In this document: positions 53,694-61,089 of the stretch, piece after piece
Layout: every line of letters begins with the position of its first letter
Numbering within the stretch: position 1 is the first letter of the stretch
NCBI RefSeq assembly: GCF_023721815.1
Contig: NZ_JAMDLI010000007.1
Location: forward strand, 310,001-374,000
DNA from: Pleomorphomonas sp. JP5
Lineage (GTDB): Bacteria; Pseudomonadota; Alphaproteobacteria; Rhizobiales; Pleomorphomonadaceae
DNA: 64,000 nt
Direction of reading: 5' to 3'
Made by a program: the position numbers and the translations under genes
Notes under the pieces: model-generated
Databases searched by the model: none
What the model saw: the letters and a program-made list of their open reading frames with translations, nothing else
What the model was told of the DNA's origin: nothing

Positions 53694-54972
53694 CGGCAGT
53701 CAAAGCCGGCTTGCCGCCGCGCACCAGAGCCATCGAGACCACGCCGAGGACAAGGACGAGCGCCAGCACGTAGAGCCCGACCCGATAGTCGGCGGTCGCG
53801 CTCTTCAGCCATCCCATGACATACGGCCCGAAAAAGCCGCCGGTGTTACCGATCGAGTTGATCAGCGCCACGCCGACGGCCGCCGCCAGACCGCCCATGC
53901 GCGCAGTGGCGAACGCCCAGAAGGGCCCGATCACCGACCAAAGCCCGATCAACGCCAGCGACAACGCGGCGATACTTCCGAGGAGCCCGGTTGCCTTGCC
54001 GGCGAGAACGCAGCCGGCGGCGGCCAGGATGAGCGAGCCGATCACATGCAGCTTTCGCTCGCCGAGGCGGTCGGAGCTCCAGCCGATCGCCAGCATGCCG
54101 ACAACGGCCGCCAGGAAGGGGATGGCGTTATACCAGCCGAGCAGCGACAGATCCGCGCCGCCGAGGATGTCCTTCAGGATCTGCGGCATCCAGAAGGCCA
54201 CGCCATACATGCCCAGCACCATGCAGAAATAGACGAGCCCCAGAAGGGCGACTGTCGAGAACAGGCTCGGCCCGAGCCGATTGAAGTGGTGAAGCTCCAG
54301 ATATCCCGCTTCCCTGTCCAGCGCGCCTTGCAGAGCGGACTTCTCCGCATCCGTCAGCCATTTCGCCACCGTCGGCCTGTTCGGCAAGGCCAGGAGAATG
54401 GCCACGCCGAGGAGGACCGCCGGTATGCCCTCGAGAACGAACAGCCATTGCCAGCCGCGCAAGCCCCAAAGGCCGTCCATGCCGAGCAGCCACATCGACA
54501 ACGGGCTGCCCACCAGCCCCGCCACCGCCGTCGAGGAGGCGAGCACGGACAGCGCCCGGGCGCGGTCCTGCGGCAAGAGCCACTGATTGAGGTAGAGAAT
54601 GACGCCCGGCAGGAAGCCCGCTTCCGCGATGCCCAGCAGAAAGCGGCAGAGATAGAACGTGGTCTCGTTGTGAACGAAGGCCGTCAGCGCGGAGATCAGG
54701 CCCCAGCTGATCATGATCCGCGAGATCCACACCTTCGCCCCGACGCGCCGCAGAATGAGGTTGCTCGGCACCTCGAACAGCACATAGCCGGCAAAGAACA
54801 GCCCCGCGCCGAGACCATAGGCGGCCGGCGACAGGCTGAGATCCTCGTTGAGCTGAAGGGCGGCAAAGCTGACGTTGATGCGGTCGAGATAGGCGACCAC
54901 GTAGCCGAGACAAAGCAGCGGCAGGAGTCTCAGGGCGATCTTCTTCGAGCCGGACCGCATCACGTCTTGCAT
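53683..54972 (-). CDS. MFS permease, anion:cation symporter (ACS) family
   Basis: A 429-residue 12-helix major facilitator protein. ACS landmarks: YVVAYLDRINVSFAALQLNEDLSLSPAAYGLGAGLFFAGYVLFEVPSNLILRRVGAK near helices 1-2, and FLLGIAEAGFLPGVILYLNQWLLPQDRARALSV between helices 4-5 (landmarks only). ACS transporters import carboxylates such as hexuronates, phthalate or tartrate. The substrate here is unknown. The start at 54972 (MQDVMRSGSKK) follows GGAAGGAGAG on the minus strand; upstream in-frame sequence is unlikely. Confidence 0.93.
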   Translation of the reverse strand: MQDVMRSGSKKIALRLLPLLCLGYVVAYLDRINVSFAALQLNEDLSLSPAAYGLGAGLFFAGYVLFEVPSNLILRRVGAKVWISRIMISWGLISALTAFVHNETTFYLCRFLLGIAEAGFLPGVILYLNQWLLPQDRARALSVLASSTAVAGLVGSPLSMWLLGMDGLWGLRGWQWLFVLEGIPAVLLGVAILLALPNRPTVAKWLTDAEKSALQGALDREAGYLELHHFNRLGPSLFSTVALLGLVYFCMVLGMYGVAFWMPQILKDILGGADLSLLGWYNAIPFLAAVVGMLAIGWSSDRLGERKLHVIGSLILAAAGCVLAGKATGLLGSIAALSLALIGLWSVIGPFWAFATARMGGLAAAVGVALINSIGNTGGFFGPYVMGWLKSATADYRVGLYVLALVLVLGVVSMALVRGGKPALTAVKA

Positions 54973-55217
54973 ATCGCCCTCTCCTTCCGGCCCGCGCCGG
55001 TCAATCCGCCTTCCGCGGAGCACCGCACAAGCCTCATAGCTGTCTTGGCGCCCCGTGCCGAGACCTTTCTCCACCAAAGCCTCCCGCCCATCCTCTCGCC
55101 CGGACAAGCCGGCGCCGCGTGTCGCCTTGCCGGTTGACGCGTGGAAACGGCGAGTTGCCGGATTTGGATTGTGGCCTATATTAGGCGGAACTGCGTAGCC
55201 AGCCGGAAGGGCCCCTC

Positions 55218-56090
55218 ATGCGTAGCGTTCTCGCCGTCCACCCTGCCTATCGCGACGACATCGCCGATCTCGTCACCCGCCGGCCGCTGCCGGGACCGGA
55301 CGTCGAGCAGGTGGATCCCTTCCTGTTCCTCAACCACCACGGTCCGCAGACCTATCCGCCCGGCAATCGCGGCCTGCCCTTCGGCCCGCACCCCCACCGC
55401 GGCTTCGAAACGGTGACCTTCATCCTCGAGGGGAGTCTCTCCCATCTCGACACCGGCGGCCACGAGAGCATCATCGAGGCCGGCGGCGTGCAGTGGATGA
55501 CGGCCGGCTCGGGCCTCGTCCACGCCGAGCTGTCGCCGGAGGCCTTCAAGCGCGAAGGCGGGCCGATGGAAATCCTGCAGCTCTGGGTCAACCTGCCCCC
55601 GTCGCTGAAGATGACCGAGCCGCGCTATACCGGCGTGCAGCGGGCCGACATTCCCGCCCTGTCGATCGCCGCCGGCAACGGCACGCTCAACCTGGTCTCC
55701 GGCGAGTTCGGCGGGGCGACCGGCCCGATCAAGTCGCTGACGGACGTCTTCATGTCCTGGGTGGAGCTGAAGGCCGGCGCCAAGGCCGCCCTTCAGGCCG
55801 AAAAGGGGCGGCACGTCTTCCTCTACGTCGTCGCCGGCCGGGTCGACATCGCCGGCACGCAGGTCGACAAGTACCATCTCGTGGAACTGACCGACGATGA
55901 CGACACCTTCATCGTCGCTGCGGCCGACGACGCCGTGCTGCTGTTCGGCCATGCCACGCCGATCGATGCGCCGTTGGTGGCGCATGGCCCCTTCGTGATG
56001 AACAGCGAGGACGAGATCCGGCAGGCCTATGCCGATTATCGCGACGGCAAGTTCGGCGACCCGGCCAAGCTGATCAGGGCAAGCTCCTAA
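55218..56090 (+). CDS. Pirin-family cupin protein
   Basis: A 290-residue bicupin. The first cupin carries HPHRGFETVTFILEGSLSHLDTGG (metal-binding His near residues 55-57) and MTAGSGLVHAE; the second is more degenerate (HVFLYVVAGRVDIAG, VLLFGHATPIDAPLVAHGPFVMN). Pirins bind iron and some oxidise quercetin; others regulate metabolism. ATG at 55218 follows GGAAGG. The last 13 bp of the gene lie inside a 60-bp direct repeat whose second copy ends the vapC gene. Confidence 0.9.
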   Translation: MRSVLAVHPAYRDDIADLVTRRPLPGPDVEQVDPFLFLNHHGPQTYPPGNRGLPFGPHPHRGFETVTFILEGSLSHLDTGGHESIIEAGGVQWMTAGSGLVHAELSPEAFKREGGPMEILQLWVNLPPSLKMTEPRYTGVQRADIPALSIAAGNGTLNLVSGEFGGATGPIKSLTDVFMSWVELKAGAKAALQAEKGRHVFLYVVAGRVDIAGTQVDKYHLVELTDDDDTFIVAAADDAVLLFGHATPIDAPLVAHGPFVMNSEDEIRQAYADYRDGKFGDPAKLIRASS

Positions 56091-56137
56091 CCCTTGTCGC
56101 CCCACCGCTCGGCCCGCGCGTCGTCGTGGGCCTTGGC
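56078..56137. repeat. 60-bp direct repeat flanking vapBC, left copy
   Basis: Identical at all 60 positions to 56811-56870. It spans the pirin stop codon and the last codons of moaE (in reverse). Because the right copy continues into the complete moaE, this left copy holds a duplicated moaE tail next to the true pirin end. Confidence 0.95.
56087..56137 (-). pseudogene. Duplicated moaE 3' fragment
   Basis: Minus-strand sequence identical to the last 17 codons (including the TAG stop) of moaE. It lacks the rest of the gene, so it is an untranslated remnant created when vapBC entered the pirin-moaE junction. Confidence 0.85.
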
Positions 56138-56153
56138 ACCTACAGGAACAGGG

Positions 56154-56180
56154 CTATCGGTGATACTGTCTTACCGATAG
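56154..56180 (+). promoter_or_regulatory. Candidate VapBC operator
   Basis: Perfect 8-bp arms CTATCGGT and ACCGATAG separated by 11 bp, containing a -10-like GATACT, 23 bp before the vapB start. VapBC complexes typically bind such inverted repeats in their own promoter. Confidence 0.6.
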
Positions 56181-56203
56181 TCGATCGATCGCGGATGCTG
56201 CCA

Positions 56204-56416
56204 ATGTCCGACACCGCCACTCTCTCATCAAAGTTCCAGATTTCCATCCCGAAGGGCGTCCGAAACGCACGGAAGTGGAAGCCGGGCCAAGAGTTCGCAT
56301 TTATCCCCAAGGGCTCCGGCGTCCTTCTCGTTCCCGTGCCGAAGGTCGAAGATCTCGCCGGTACGCTGGCCGGCGTGGACGTTCAGGATTACCGCGACCG
56401 TAACGACCGTTACTGA
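56204..56416 (+). CDS. vapB: VapB-type antitoxin (AbrB/MazE fold)
   Basis: A 70-residue antitoxin: TLSSKFQISIPKGVRNARKWKPGQEFAFIPKGSGVLLVPVPKVEDL is an AbrB-like swapped hairpin, followed by an acidic/Tyr-Arg tail (VDVQDYRDRNDRY) that should block the toxin active site. Its last base overlaps the vapC start (TGATG). In-frame starts at 56195 and 56126 exist; the latter would begin inside the direct repeat region boundary and is unlikely. An inverted-repeat operator lies just upstream. Lies wholly within the DNA inserted between pirin and moaE. Confidence 0.85.
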   Translation: MSDTATLSSKFQISIPKGVRNARKWKPGQEFAFIPKGSGVLLVPVPKVEDLAGTLAGVDVQDYRDRNDRY

Positions 56417-56823
56417 TGCGCGTCGTCGACACATCCGCATGGCTCGAGTACATGAGTGGCTCCACGACAGGGCAACTCATTGCCGCCGAGCTCCCGCCCC
56501 GCCATGAGTGGCTGGTTCCGACCATCGTGCAGCTCGAAATGGCGAAATTTCTTCTGCGCACCGCAGGAGAGAGCCTGGCCGAAGACGTGGCCGCCTTCAG
56601 CCAGAAGTGCATCGTCGTTCCGCTTGACACCGACATTGCTCTGGCAGCCGCCGAGATCGGGCTGCGACACAAGCTGGCAACGGCCGACGCCATCGTATAC
56701 GCGACAGCGCAGCTATTCGAGGCCGACCTCCTGACTTGCGATGCACACTTCAAGGACCTGGATGGAGTCCGCTACGTGCCGAAATCGGCCGCTGCGGCAA
56801 AGCCTGACGAGGCAAGCTCCTAA
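56416..56823 (+). CDS. vapC: VapC-type PIN-domain ribonuclease toxin
   Basis: A 135-residue PIN-domain toxin. The acidic catalytic set is intact: D5 (VVDTSAW), E41 (VQLEMAKF), D91 (TADAIVYA) and D110 (TCDAHF). VapC toxins cut tRNA or rRNA. The final residues EASS and the TAA stop are coded by the right copy of the 60-bp direct repeat, in the same frame as the end of the pirin gene. The natural end of VapC was therefore replaced during insertion. The tail from about residue 124 is low-complexity (Ala/Lys/Pro), which is consistent with a recent splice. Confidence 0.9.
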   Translation: MRVVDTSAWLEYMSGSTTGQLIAAELPPRHEWLVPTIVQLEMAKFLLRTAGESLAEDVAAFSQKCIVVPLDTDIALAAAEIGLRHKLATADAIVYATAQLFEADLLTCDAHFKDLDGVRYVPKSAAAAKPDEASS

Positions 56824-56870
56824 CCCTTGTCGCCCCACCGCTCGGCCCGCGCGTCGTCGTGGGCCTTGGC
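56811..56870. repeat. 60-bp direct repeat flanking vapBC, right copy
   Basis: Perfect copy of 56078-56137. It supplies the last four codons and stop of vapC, and is also the real 3' end of moaE. The unit between the two copies is 673 bp and contains exactly the vapBC module with its operator. Confidence 0.95.
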
Positions 56871-57299
56871 TTCCACCCAGCCGCCCTCGCTGCGGTCGGC
56901 CGGATGCTCCTTCTTCCAGAAGGGGGCGCGGGTCTTGAGGAAATCCATCACGTAGTCGCAGGCGGCAAAGGCCGCGTCGCGGTGGCTTGACGACACGACG
57001 ACCAGCACGATGCGCTCGCCCGGCTTGATGCGGCCGCCGCGATGGATGACGGTGACGGCGAGAAGCGGCCAGCGGGCGACGGCCTCGCTCACCACGCGGC
57101 CGATCTCCGCCTCGGCCATGCCGGGATAGTATTCCAGCTCCAACGCAGAGAGACGGCCGCCCTCGTCCCGGCAATAGCCGACGAAACTGGTCACCGCGCC
57201 GACGGCGGGGTCTCCGGCCTGCAAGGCGTCGATCTCGGCGCCGACGTCGAAGTCGTCGGGCCCGACGCGGACGGTGATGCGCGGGGTCGCGGCGTTCAT
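56820..57299 (-). CDS. moaE: Molybdopterin synthase catalytic subunit
   Basis: A 159-residue MoaE. It has AVTSFVGYCRDEGGRLSALELEYYPGMAEAEI near the front, LLAVTVIHRGGRIKPGERIVLVVVSSSHRDAAFAACDYVMDFLKTRAPFWKKE in the middle with the catalytic Lys region (APFWKKE), and ends AERWGDKG. With MoaD it adds sulfur to precursor Z to make molybdopterin. It follows moaD by 4 bp and pgsA on the same strand. Its 3' end overlaps the vapC stop and lies in the direct repeat; the coding part is intact. Confidence 0.95.
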   Translation of the reverse strand: MNAATPRITVRVGPDDFDVGAEIDALQAGDPAVGAVTSFVGYCRDEGGRLSALELEYYPGMAEAEIGRVVSEAVARWPLLAVTVIHRGGRIKPGERIVLVVVSSSHRDAAFAACDYVMDFLKTRAPFWKKEHPADRSEGGWVEAKAHDDARAERWGDKG

Positions 57300-57303
57300 G
57301 GCG

Positions 57304-57570
57304 TCAACCGCCGGTCATGGGCGGGAACAGGGCGATCTCGCGGGCATTGCCCAACGGCTCATCCTGCTCGATATGCAACTGGTCGACGGCGACGCGAATG
57401 GTCTCGGGCGCCTCGAAGGCAAAGGCATAGGCTTCGCCGCGCTCCGACAGCCAGCGGACCAGATCGCCGGCCGTCTTCACCGTTTCCGGCAGCGCCAGTC
57501 GCTCCTCGGACAGGCCGATGCGCTCGCGCACCCAGGCGAAATAGCGGATCAGCACTGGCTCACGGCTCAT
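57304..57570 (-). CDS. moaD: Molybdopterin synthase sulfur-carrier subunit
   Basis: An 88-residue ubiquitin-like protein: VLIRYFAWVRERIGLSEERLALPETV is the usual MoaD start and ALFPPMTGG ends in the Gly-Gly needed for thiocarboxylation. The C-terminal Gly is loaded with sulfur and passed by MoaE to the cofactor precursor. It overlaps pgsA by 11 bp and precedes moaE. Confidence 0.95.
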   Translation of the reverse strand: MSREPVLIRYFAWVRERIGLSEERLALPETVKTAGDLVRWLSERGEAYAFAFEAPETIRVAVDQLHIEQDEPLGNAREIALFPPMTGG

Positions 57571-58138
57571 GGCTCTCCTCCATCAGGTAGACCACGCCGC
57601 TGCGGAAGTAGTCGTAGCCCGTGTAGAGCGTGACGAGAGCCGCTGTCCAAAGCATGGCGATGCCGAGCTCGGTGATGCCGGTCACCAGCTTGTCGCCGGT
57701 CGGTCCCAGCAACAGGATGCCGATGGCGATCAGCTGCAGCGTCGTCTTCCACTTGGCAAGGCGCGTGACGGGCACGCTGACCTTGAGATCGGCGAGAAAC
57801 TCCCGGAGTCCCGAGACGAAGATCTCGCGCATCAGGATGATCACCGCCGCCCACAGCGAGAAGCCGCCGATGGTGCCGTGATAGGTGAGCACCAACAGGC
57901 AGACCGACACCAGAAGCTTGTCGGCGATCGGATCGAGCATGCGCCCGAGCGTCGACTGCTGCTTCCACAGCCGGGCCAGATAGCCGTCGAAATAGTCGGT
58001 GATCGACGCGGCCGCGAACAGGCCGAAGGCCAGCCAGCGCCCCGTATCGCCTTCCAGGTAGAAGGCGGCGACCACCGCCGGAACGGCGACGATGCGGAGG
58101 TAGGTGAGAATATTGGGCAGGGACCAAACGAATTTCAT
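57560..58138 (-). CDS. pgsA: CDP-diacylglycerol-glycerol-3-phosphate phosphatidyltransferase
   Basis: A 192-residue membrane enzyme of the CDP-alcohol phosphatidyltransferase family; it makes phosphatidylglycerophosphate. The family motif D-G-x2-A-R-x8-G-x3-D-x3-D is present as DYFDGYLARLWKQQSTLGRMLDPIADK (residues about 49-75). Begins MKFVWSLPNILTYLRIVAVPAV, the usual N-terminal helix. pgsA-moaD-moaE linked to uvrC is a common alphaproteobacterial order, here interrupted by other genes. Confidence 0.95.
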   Translation of the reverse strand: MKFVWSLPNILTYLRIVAVPAVVAAFYLEGDTGRWLAFGLFAAASITDYFDGYLARLWKQQSTLGRMLDPIADKLLVSVCLLVLTYHGTIGGFSLWAAVIILMREIFVSGLREFLADLKVSVPVTRLAKWKTTLQLIAIGILLLGPTGDKLVTGITELGIAMLWTAALVTLYTGYDYFRSGVVYLMEESHEP

Positions 58139-58349
58139 GGCGCCGACATCTGTTGATCCGCCAATGACATTGCACGATGCTTTCCCGAGGGCAAGGGTCG
58201 GAACGCGGAAGAAACGCGCCGGTCGAGAGTTCGGCGATCACCGTGGCGTGAAGCCATCACCTGCGCGAGCCCACTTGAACGAAGGCCGCGATGGCGCTTG
58301 AAAAGAAACCGACCATTCGGTATCTTTCGGACCGTTTTCAGGAGCCATC

Positions 58350-58694
58350 ATGAATCCACCACTGGCCGCCTACGGCTATCTCGCGCTTGCCATCGTCTCG
58401 GAAGTAACGGGCTCGTCCCTGCTTCAAAAGAGCGAGCAGTTCTCCAAAACGCTGCCCACGATCGGTATGGCCATCTGCTTCGCCGCCGCCTTCTTCTTCC
58501 TGTCGCAGGCGCTGAAGGCGATTCCGCTCGCCATTGCCTATGCGATCTGGAGCGGCGTCGGCATCGTGCTGACCGCCGCCGTCGGCGTCCTCGTCTTCCG
58601 CCAGGCCCTCGACACCTGGGCAATGGTCGGCATGGGCCTGATCGTGCTCGGGGCCGTCGTCCTCAACACCATGTCGCACAGCGCGGTCCACTGA
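58350..58694 (+). CDS. SMR-family multidrug efflux protein
   Basis: A 114-residue four-helix pump of the EmrE/QacE type: YGYLALAIVSEVTGSSLLQKSEQFSKTLPT holds the essential Glu (SEVTG, residue 18 here). The remaining helices include AYAIWSGVGIVLTAAVGVL, and the ending is VLNTMSHSAVH. It exports lipophilic cations as a dimer. It is 1 nt before a TetR gene, which probably represses it. Complete and normal in size. Confidence 0.93.
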   Translation: MNPPLAAYGYLALAIVSEVTGSSLLQKSEQFSKTLPTIGMAICFAAAFFFLSQALKAIPLAIAYAIWSGVGIVLTAAVGVLVFRQALDTWAMVGMGLIVLGAVVLNTMSHSAVH

Positions 58695-58695
58695 G

Positions 58696-59271
58696 ATGGA
58701 CGCGGACCACCCCGAAACCGGCTATCGGCGCAAGAAGCAGCCCGAGCTCGTCCAGCGCGCGCTGCTGGACCACGCGGCCAAACTGGCCGTCGAGCACGGA
58801 CTCGCCGCCGTGACGGTACAGGCGGTCGCCGAAGCGGCGGGCGTCACCAAGGGGGGCCTGCTGCACCATTTTCCGAGCAAGCAGGCGCTGATCGACGCGG
58901 TCTTCGCCGATCTGCTCGACGCGCTGGATCGCGATCTCGACGCCCGGATCGCCGCCGATCCCGAACCGTTCGGCGCCTTCACCCGCGCCTATGTCGCCTC
59001 GGTCTTCGACATGGCGCCGGAAGCCGACGGCGCCATCTGGGCGGCGTTGTCGATCTCGATGCTGACCGACCCGCAACCGAGGCGCCTGTGGTCGGAGTGG
59101 ATTCAGGCCCGCCAGGATCGGCACCGGGACACCGACGGCACGTTGGCGCTGGCCGCCGTCCGTCTCGCGGCGGACGGTGCCTGGCTGGCCGACCTCACCG
59201 GCGTCGCCATCGCCGAGCGGGCCGAGACGCGCGACCTTCTGATCAGCCAGACGCGGACGGCCGCGCCCTGA
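58696..59271 (+). CDS. TetR-family regulator of the SMR pump
   Basis: A 191-residue repressor. The helix-turn-helix (about 15-65) reads LVQRALLDHAAKLAVEHGLAAVTVQAVAEAAGVTKGGLLHHFPSKQALIDAVF (landmarks), with the usual TKGGLLHHFPSK motif. The C-terminal ligand domain is of the TetR_C type and shares no clear subfamily. It follows the SMR pump by one base, so they form one operon and the pump is its likely target. Confidence 0.9.
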   Translation: MDADHPETGYRRKKQPELVQRALLDHAAKLAVEHGLAAVTVQAVAEAAGVTKGGLLHHFPSKQALIDAVFADLLDALDRDLDARIAADPEPFGAFTRAYVASVFDMAPEADGAIWAALSISMLTDPQPRRLWSEWIQARQDRHRDTDGTLALAAVRLAADGAWLADLTGVAIAERAETRDLLISQTRTAAP

Positions 59272-59363
59272 CCCCGGCAACGTCGGACAGCCTCGCAAAT
59301 CTGCGCTCCCACCCGACGGACCTGCTATAGCTGAGCCGACCGCTCGTAGCCGGGAGAGCCAGC

Positions 59364-60059
59364 ATGCCCGTCGAGGAAGGCCGCAAGATCCGTCGTTCCC
59401 TTCTGCGCCGGGGCCTTCACGCCCTCAGCATCCGGCCGCGCCTCATCGCCGCCGCCGCGCTCGGCGGCATCGCCGGCCTGCTGCTTCCGACCAGCATCAC
59501 AGTGCAAAGCCGCCTTCTGATCGGCTGGGACGCCGGCGTCGCCCTTTATCTTGCCACCACCTGGCACATGATGATCGGCTCCGACGTCCATGAACTGCGC
59601 CGCCGCGCCGCCCAGCACGACGAGGGCGAATGGACGATCATCCTCCTGTCGATGGCGGCGACGCTGTCGAGCCTCGTCGCCATCGGCGCCGAGCTCTTGC
59701 AGGCCGGTGCCGGCGATCCCTTCCGCTTCTGGCGGGCGGGAATCGCCGCGCTCACCATCCTGATGAGCTGGCTGTTCGTCCACACCATCATGGCCCTGCA
59801 CTACGCCCACGACTTCTATCTCAGGGAGGGGTATCTCAAGGAAAAGCCGGGCCTGATCTTCCCCGACCGCATCGAGGAACCCGGCTATTGGGACTTCGCC
59901 TATTTCGCCTTCACCATCGGCGTCGCCGCCCAGACGGCCGACGTCGCCATCGCCTCGCCGCGCATCCGCCGCGTGGCTCTGGCTCACTCGGTGTTGGCCT
60001 TCTTCTTCAACACCGCCATCCTGGCCCTGGCGATCAACGTGGCTGCGAGCCTTCTGTAG
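59364..60059 (+). CDS. DUF1345 integral membrane protein
   Basis: A 231-residue protein with about five membrane helices. Segments RPRLIAAAALGGIAGLLLP, LYLATTWHMMIG, HTIMALHYAHDFYL and DFAYFAFTIGVAAQTADVAI match DUF1345, a family of unknown function found across proteobacteria. ATG at 59364 is preceded by GGGAGAGCC. It lies 92 bp after tetR and may be co-transcribed with the pump operon. Confidence 0.88.
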   Translation: MPVEEGRKIRRSLLRRGLHALSIRPRLIAAAALGGIAGLLLPTSITVQSRLLIGWDAGVALYLATTWHMMIGSDVHELRRRAAQHDEGEWTIILLSMAATLSSLVAIGAELLQAGAGDPFRFWRAGIAALTILMSWLFVHTIMALHYAHDFYLREGYLKEKPGLIFPDRIEEPGYWDFAYFAFTIGVAAQTADVAIASPRIRRVALAHSVLAFFFNTAILALAINVAASLL

Positions 60060-60149
60060 AGCATCATCCGATCGGAGCGATACGAGGCTCGAAAGGACGA
60101 GGCTTACCAAGCATGATCCTGGAGCGCTTCCGCGCTCCCGCCGACCCCG

Positions 60150-60983
60150 TCATTGCTGGGCGGCAGGTGCCGAACCTTTGTCCGTCCACTCAGGCGGGGC
60201 GCCGAACTTGCCGGCAACGACGCCCGCAAGCCCAGGAGCGCGACCGAATGCGTCGCAGGCCGGATATTTCGGATTGCCGCCGAACCATGATTTCAGCCGC
60301 TGTCCCGACGGTAGCGCAAGGTCCAGGTCTGGTGGTTCCTTGCCGAGCACCAGCAACCGCGCAAACTCGTTGCTGAAACTGGCGGCCATGCCATAGGCGT
60401 CCCCGACCTCGGACACCAGCGGATCGTCCTGGATGGAGTTGGCGCCGCGCGCCCACACGATTGCGGCGCGCTGCACCCCGGCGCCGTCAACCGCTTCCGC
60501 TTCGACCGCAAGCCCACCCAATCCGATCGGAAGACGCGGAATGCCCACGGGCAGAACAAAGCCGCTTCCGAGCGACACCACGGCCGAAACACCCGCCATC
60601 GCCTTGTCGGTCGGCACGATATCAGTGACAACGGCCCGCACAGTGAGATCGGCCCGCTGGGCGGTCGGCACCATCTGGTATCTGTCGCTGAGGGCAACAC
60701 ACAGAGCACGATCGATGGCGTTGGTCACCAGGGTCCGATCCGCCGGGTCCGCAATCCGAGGCAACGCGCCAAAGGCAAAAACCGTTGGCACGATCCGGGC
60801 CTTTTGCAACGGGGCGAGGCCGTTACCGTCGACATAGACCCGTGCCTTCGACAGGCTTCCCTTCGGCTCGCCAAGCCTGTCGTAGGACGACAGCGTGCCA
60901 GCCTGCTTCAGGGGAACGGAAGCGCAGCCAGCGATCACCAGCATAAGGGGCAGAGCGAAACCAAAAGCCTTCAGACGCATCAT
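60150..60983 (-). CDS. DUF3313-type lipoprotein
   Basis: A 277-residue lipoprotein. Lipobox at residues about 17-20 (MLVIAGCASV: I-A-G-C), giving an acylated Cys. Then SSYDRLGEPKGSLSKARVYVDGNGL, PADRTLVTNAIDRALCVALSDRYQMV and VTDIVPTDKAMAGVSAVVSLGSGF, characteristic of DUF3313. Role unknown; membership suggests a surface or periplasmic outer-membrane lipoprotein. It lies between DUF1345 (convergent) and uvrC on the same strand. Start at 60983 (MMRLKAFGF). Confidence 0.82.
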   Translation of the reverse strand: MMRLKAFGFALPLMLVIAGCASVPLKQAGTLSSYDRLGEPKGSLSKARVYVDGNGLAPLQKARIVPTVFAFGALPRIADPADRTLVTNAIDRALCVALSDRYQMVPTAQRADLTVRAVVTDIVPTDKAMAGVSAVVSLGSGFVLPVGIPRLPIGLGGLAVEAEAVDGAGVQRAAIVWARGANSIQDDPLVSEVGDAYGMAASFSNEFARLLVLGKEPPDLDLALPSGQRLKSWFGGNPKYPACDAFGRAPGLAGVVAGKFGAPPEWTDKGSAPAAQQ

Positions 60984-61089
60984 CGGAAACTCCAGGCATC
61001 GCCGGGTCGCCCTGCCGACGGTTCAAAGACAGCCAGTTTGCTTGTGCCCGGATTCTTGCGCTGACGATAGCCGGCGGTGCCTATGGTCC

